A stretch of 64,000 bases of DNA. Source: JACTOJ01 sp032335695. GTDB lineage: Bacteria; Bacillota; Clostridia; Clostridiales; Clostridiaceae. Both the position numbers and the translations under genes were made by a program. How positions within the stretch are numbered: the stretch's first letter is position 1; every line of letters starts with the position of its first letter. The notes under the pieces are model-generated. The model saw only the letters and a list, made by a program, of their open reading frames with translations. It was not told the origin of the DNA and searched no databases. Positions 60,748 to 64,000 of this stretch are shown piece after piece. The DNA is taken from positions 1 to 64,000 of the forward strand of contig NZ_JACTOJ010000002.1 of assembly GCF_032335695.1 (NCBI RefSeq), read 5' to 3'.

Positions 60748-61533
60748 CTATTCTATTGTAAAAAAAATTGGTAAATGGTCACTAATCGTTGGTTTATCGT
60801 TTTTTAGAAGATTCATTCCGTTAAATTCAGATACTATATTCAAATTAGTAAAATTATCTATAAGTTGTGGTCTAATTATAACTTGGTCAAACATATGCCA
60901 ATAATAGTTAATTTGTGAAGAATTGTTATAATAATATGTACCTGGTGGTCTGTATATATCTCCAAATAAATTCCACATTGGGTTATAAAACATTAAATAC
61001 TCTTTTCCCAAAACTTGTCTTTTTATTTTTTTAGCTATTTCTCTATCTAAAATAGAATGAAGTCCACCTGCACTTATCATTGGTTTTTCGAATGGGTTTA
61101 TATTAAAATCTCCAACTATAACGCTATTATGGCTATTGAAATCACTTTCGCTTTTTTCAATAGCTATCCTTAAATCAGTTAATTCGTAAAACTTATCAGC
61201 ATCTTCGTGATTATAAAGATTACTTGGTAAATGAACAAATGCTACAATATGATTTATTAATGAATCATGTGGTATCATTTTTATAGTGTAATAGTTACTC
61301 TCATTACTCAATTGAACTTTTTCTGGGTTATACTTAGTTAATACATGCATTCTGCATCCAATGCTAGGACTCTCATATAAGTTAGTCCCAATACTTGAAA
61401 GCCCCTTCAATAATTCAGTAATGTCATCTTCGTATTCAGCCAGTCCAACTATATCACACTTTAATTCATTTATAATTCTAATCAATATATCATTTACTTT
61501 TTTACTATTTGTATTCCAAAATAAATAATTCAT
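60748..61533 (-). CDS. EEP-family nuclease/phosphatase
   Basis: 261 aa, endonuclease/exonuclease/phosphatase fold. Catalytic motifs are in order: FWNTN (Asn), VGLAEYE (Glu), VGDFNINPFE (Asp, Asn), HMFDQVII, and SDHLPI (Asp-His). All key residues appear present, so it should be an active magnesium-dependent nuclease or phosphodiesterase. It lies 96 bp after a C5-methyltransferase gene and 10 bp before an unknown gene. Substrate unknown; a role in defence against other phages is a guess from context. Confidence 0.85.
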   Translation of the reverse strand: MNYLFWNTNSKKVNDILIRIINELKCDIVGLAEYEDDITELLKGLSSIGTNLYESPSIGCRMHVLTKYNPEKVQLSNESNYYTIKMIPHDSLINHIVAFVHLPSNLYNHEDADKFYELTDLRIAIEKSESDFNSHNSVIVGDFNINPFEKPMISAGGLHSILDREIAKKIKRQVLGKEYLMFYNPMWNLFGDIYRPPGTYYYNNSSQINYYWHMFDQVIIRPQLIDNFTNLNIVSEFNGMNLLKNDKPTISDHLPIFFTIE

Positions 61534-61629
61534 TCTTTGTCTTCCTTGGTTCTATTGATGTATATATTATATCATTTTATTACATTAAATGCCACAAATA
61601 ACTTTTAAAGTATTAATATAACTTTCTCA

Positions 61630-62640
61630 TTAAATAAGTAAATCACTTATAAAACTTTCAACTACGCTGACAACAATACTATTCCCAGCCATCTTATACA
61701 TTTGACTATCACTCATATCTTTTCCTTTGTGAAATTTTTCCTCTAAAGATTTCTTTACTTTCGTATAATCTTCACCAAATCCCATAAGCCTCCAGCACTC
61801 TAAAGGTGTTAGCTTTCTTATCCTGCAATCGACTATTTTTGTAACTTCCGAACTTGATGTCATTAATGTTGGACTTACTGAGTCTTTGGAAAACACTCTA
61901 TTATTCATTTTTAATGCTTTAGGATTATTTATATTTCCTAATTTTAATATCATGTTTTTAGTTATTTTATTTTCTTTATTTAACTTTTTTTCAAGCTCTC
62001 TTACTAAATCATGAATATAGCTATTAGATATATAATATTTTTCATCAACATCTTTTTCTAATATATCTCTCATTACTGATTCTTTATGATTCCTTTGAGA
62101 AAATTCAAAAGGAATCTTGTATATATCTTTTCTTATAGATACTACAAAAACTCTTTCTCTATTCTGCGCGGATCCATAGTCTTTACTGTTTAGAATCTTC
62201 CAGGAATTATCATAACCTAATTCACTTAAAGTTTTTAGATATTTATCAAAATTATGCCTATGCTTTTTGCTAGTTACTGCTGCAACATTCTCCCAAATTA
62301 CATATTTAGGCATCTTATGCTTAATAATATTTACTGAATGCCACATAAGACTTGATTTTGTTCCACTCCCCTCGTCTCCTCCTTCGCCCTTTCCTGCTAA
62401 ACTAAAAGACTGACATGGACTACCATGAGTTAATAAATCAAAATCATTCAATTTTTCTGCATTAACTTTTGTTATATCACCTAAGTTATATGATTCAGCA
62501 ACATTGTGAATTATGTTATATGCATAACTTGCAAATTTATCAATTTCACAATAATTTACTAGACTGTATTGAATTTCGAGATTTTCTAGTGCTTTTTCAA
62601 AAGCTCCTATACCACTAAACAAACTTAAAACTTTTAACAT
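61630..62640 (-). CDS. DNA (cytosine-5) methyltransferase
   Basis: 336 aa. C5-methyltransferase motifs: I LFSGIGAFEKAL, IV HGSPCQSFSLAGKG (catalytic Cys), VI ENVAAV, VIII QNRERVFVV, IX LTPLECWRLMGF, X AGNSIVVSVVE. The target-recognition region (about 200-270) is short. No typical restriction endonuclease gene is next to it; the next gene is an EEP nuclease. It methylates DNA, possibly to protect phage DNA from host enzymes. AAGGAAGTG ribosome site. Confidence 0.93.
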   Translation of the reverse strand: MLKVLSLFSGIGAFEKALENLEIQYSLVNYCEIDKFASYAYNIIHNVAESYNLGDITKVNAEKLNDFDLLTHGSPCQSFSLAGKGEGGDEGSGTKSSLMWHSVNIIKHKMPKYVIWENVAAVTSKKHRHNFDKYLKTLSELGYDNSWKILNSKDYGSAQNRERVFVVSIRKDIYKIPFEFSQRNHKESVMRDILEKDVDEKYYISNSYIHDLVRELEKKLNKENKITKNMILKLGNINNPKALKMNNRVFSKDSVSPTLMTSSSEVTKIVDCRIRKLTPLECWRLMGFGEDYTKVKKSLEEKFHKGKDMSDSQMYKMAGNSIVVSVVESFISDLLI

Positions 62641-62701
62641 TTATTTCACTTCCTTTATTTTAATTCGGGTTACACCGCCCATCACACCAAACAAAGGAAT
62701 A

Positions 62702-62733
62702 AAAAAAGCACCTGGCTAATACCAAGTGTTTTT
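62702..62733 (-). terminator. Terminator between late promoter and methyltransferase
   Basis: AAAAACACTTGG / CCAGGTGCTTTTT-type stem with a 6-nt loop, then a run of T on the minus strand. It stands about 40 bp downstream of a strong promoter-like sequence. Confidence 0.8.
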
Positions 62734-62770
62734 CATTTATTGTTATCAAATTATAATTTTTCCTGATACC

Positions 62771-62799
62771 ATATTAATATAGACTAAAAGGTACGTCAA
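62771..62799 (-). promoter_or_regulatory. Strong sigma-A-like promoter after late regulator
   Basis: Minus strand TTGACG (62794-62799), a 17-bp spacer, then TAATAT (62771-62776). It would start transcription near 62764 towards the methyltransferase and late genes. Confidence 0.75.
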
Positions 62800-62874
62800 T
62801 CCCACAAAAAACTAACGCGTTTTTTAAACACTTTGGCTCTATCACTTGCTTTAATACTGTTTGACAAGGACATT

Positions 62875-63429
62875 TTAAAGCTTAATTCCGTCGATTCCGA
62901 AAAATAAAATTGATAAATCTTCTACAGCCAGTCTTACATCTCTACCCACTGTTTTAATGCTAAGGTTGAAATGCTCTGCTACTTGCTCGTATGTCCTATT
63001 GACCTCATTTTCACTTGGTTCAAGATACATATAGCTAATTATTTTATATCTTCTCTCTTTAAGGCTATCTTCTGCTTCGCATATATATTTATAATACTTA
63101 ATAGCTTTATTAATATGTCCAAGTATAGTTACAGTCCTTATCTTAGTTCTGCTTAATGCCTGTACATATTGTTCTTCATCATTTATAGATTCTATATCGT
63201 CCAAAATGTCTACAGCATTTTCACCCTTAACTTGATTTACAGTATCATCCGCAAGCTTATTGTGAATTAACAAAGTTCTATAATTTTTTAATAAAAGCCT
63301 GGTATTTCTCAATCTCCTATCATATCGTTTTTTAGTTTTATAAAATTCCTGGTCCTTTATATATTTTATTCCTTCTCTTATTCCTATCTTAACTGCTTCA
63401 TCATAACTTATTAAGTTTCTTTCTTCCAT
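62875..63429 (-). CDS. ArpU-like phage late transcription regulator
   Basis: 184 aa. Helical, with a C-terminal sigma-70 region-4-like helix-turn-helix (EVNRTYEQVAEHFNLSIKTVGRDVRLAVEDL). This layout and its place just before the packaging genes fit ArpU/late-activator proteins of Firmicute phages. It lies 16 bp after the helicase gene. It probably turns on late genes. Confidence 0.82.
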   Translation of the reverse strand: MEERNLISYDEAVKIGIREGIKYIKDQEFYKTKKRYDRRLRNTRLLLKNYRTLLIHNKLADDTVNQVKGENAVDILDDIESINDEEQYVQALSRTKIRTVTILGHINKAIKYYKYICEAEDSLKERRYKIISYMYLEPSENEVNRTYEQVAEHFNLSIKTVGRDVRLAVEDLSILFFGIDGIKL

Positions 63430-63445
63430 CTAAGTCACCTCACTT

Positions 63446-64000
63446 TTATATTTTATATTTTTCTATTCTTGCTTTTATCGCGTTCATCAAATTATCTTGC
63501 GTTGTACTCTTATTCTCCAACGCTGCCATAACATCTTCATCAACACCGCTCTCAACTATCAAGTGATGAATAATAACTTTTTCTGTTTGTCCTTGTCTAT
63601 GAAGTCTCTTATTGGCTTGCTGGTATAGTTCCAGTGACCAATTCATGCCGAACCATATAACGTGATTTCCTCCTTGCTGAAGGTTTAATCCGTATGCAGC
63701 TGAGGCTGGATGTGCTAGAAGAATATCAATTTTTTTATTGTTCCAATCATCTTCCTCTTGTGGTCCCTTAAGATCTTTGACTACAAGCTTTGTTTTTGAT
63801 AAGGCTTTTTTAATTCTTACTAGATCATGCTGAAAATTATAAAATACCAATGCCGGTTGGCCATTAAGTCCTTCTACAAGTTCCGTAAAAGCTTCAATTT
63901 TGCAATCATGTATCTCTACAATCGCCCTATTTTCATCATATACTGCACCATTGCACAACTGCAGAAGCTTATTCGTAAGTACTGCAGCAGTACCTGCATC
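63446..64000 (-). CDS. SNF2-type helicase, C-terminal part (partial)
   Basis: 185 codons seen; the frame is open to the window edge, so the 5' part is missing. It carries the C-terminal RecA-like domain: PALVFYNFQHDLVRIKKAL, then HPASAAYGLNLQQGGNHVIW (motif V) and YQQANKRLHRQGQ (motif VI with arginine fingers). Phage replication-module helicase. The Leu at 63958 is not a real start. Confidence 0.9.
   Translation of the reverse strand, partial: DAGTAAVLTNKLLQLCNGAVYDENRAIVEIHDCKIEAFTELVEGLNGQPALVFYNFQHDLVRIKKALSKTKLVVKDLKGPQEEDDWNNKKIDILLAHPASAAYGLNLQQGGNHVIWFGMNWSLELYQQANKRLHRQGQTEKVIIHHLIVESGVDEDVMAALENKSTTQDNLMNAIKARIEKYKI

Noticed and set aside
61630..62640. A complete classical restriction-modification system
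   Set aside because: The methyltransferase is clear, but no PD-(D/E)XK or other typical restriction enzyme gene is adjacent; the neighbour is an EEP-fold protein, so I only claim a cassette of unknown role.

Overview
The window is low-GC, clostridial-type DNA. Support for this comes from AT-rich intergenic DNA, strong AGGAGG-type ribosome sites, TTG/GTG starts, and the gene order pcrA-ligA-(membrane protein)-gatC-gatA-gatB. Other typical genes are a YerC-type TrpR-like regulator, DUF1836 and UPF0178 proteins, oligopeptide-binding lipoproteins and short soluble chemoreceptor-like proteins. I would place it in Clostridium sensu lato but cannot name a species.

Layout. 1-2000: an array of 20 tRNA genes, all on the minus strand, built from duplicated blocks, with a promoter at 1972-2000 and a terminator at 131-162. 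2055-35434: chromosomal genes. They include nucleotide-pool cleaning (rdgB), DNA repair and replication (pcrA, ligA), the GatCAB tRNA amidotransferase, pseudouridine synthase, pullulanase, phosphoglucose isomerase, two peptide-binding lipoproteins, a secreted sedolisin-type protease, a four-histidine membrane cytochrome candidate and two LysR-centred redox/tautomerase loci. 35529-36383 is a membrane protein before the prophage junction.

About 36690 to beyond 64000 is a Siphovirus-like prophage read on the minus strand. From right to left it has a SNF2-type helicase fragment, an ArpU-like late regulator, a methyltransferase / EEP-nuclease / unknown-protein cassette, small and large terminase, portal, head-morphogenesis protein, scaffold, capsid, head-tail joining genes, tail tube, frameshifted tail chaperone, tape measure, tail fibre, XhlA-like protein, amidase, LLH holin, accessory membrane genes, and an excisionase-like gene next to a guaA-type attachment sequence. 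No integrase is in the window; the right prophage end lies outside.

The most notable observation outside known genes is a family of small non-autonomous mobile elements. They start with GG(C/T)T, are 54 to 298 bp long, and carry an 8-bp target duplication. Four copies (3265-3318, 4838-5007, 28019-28316, 31850-32118) have perfect duplications, and one replaced the C-terminus of a LysR regulator. The longest copies enclose a folded core of about 85 nt that carries at least one compensatory base change. A short hairpin-only relative (24101-24149) and a decayed copy (35018-35080) are also present.

Other points of interest are a methyltransferase-nuclease-unknown operon in the prophage with its own flanking signals, a promoter followed at once by a terminator after the late regulator, a T TTT TTC frameshift site in the tail chaperone, and two inverted GCCATGG hairpins in a gene-free prophage interval.
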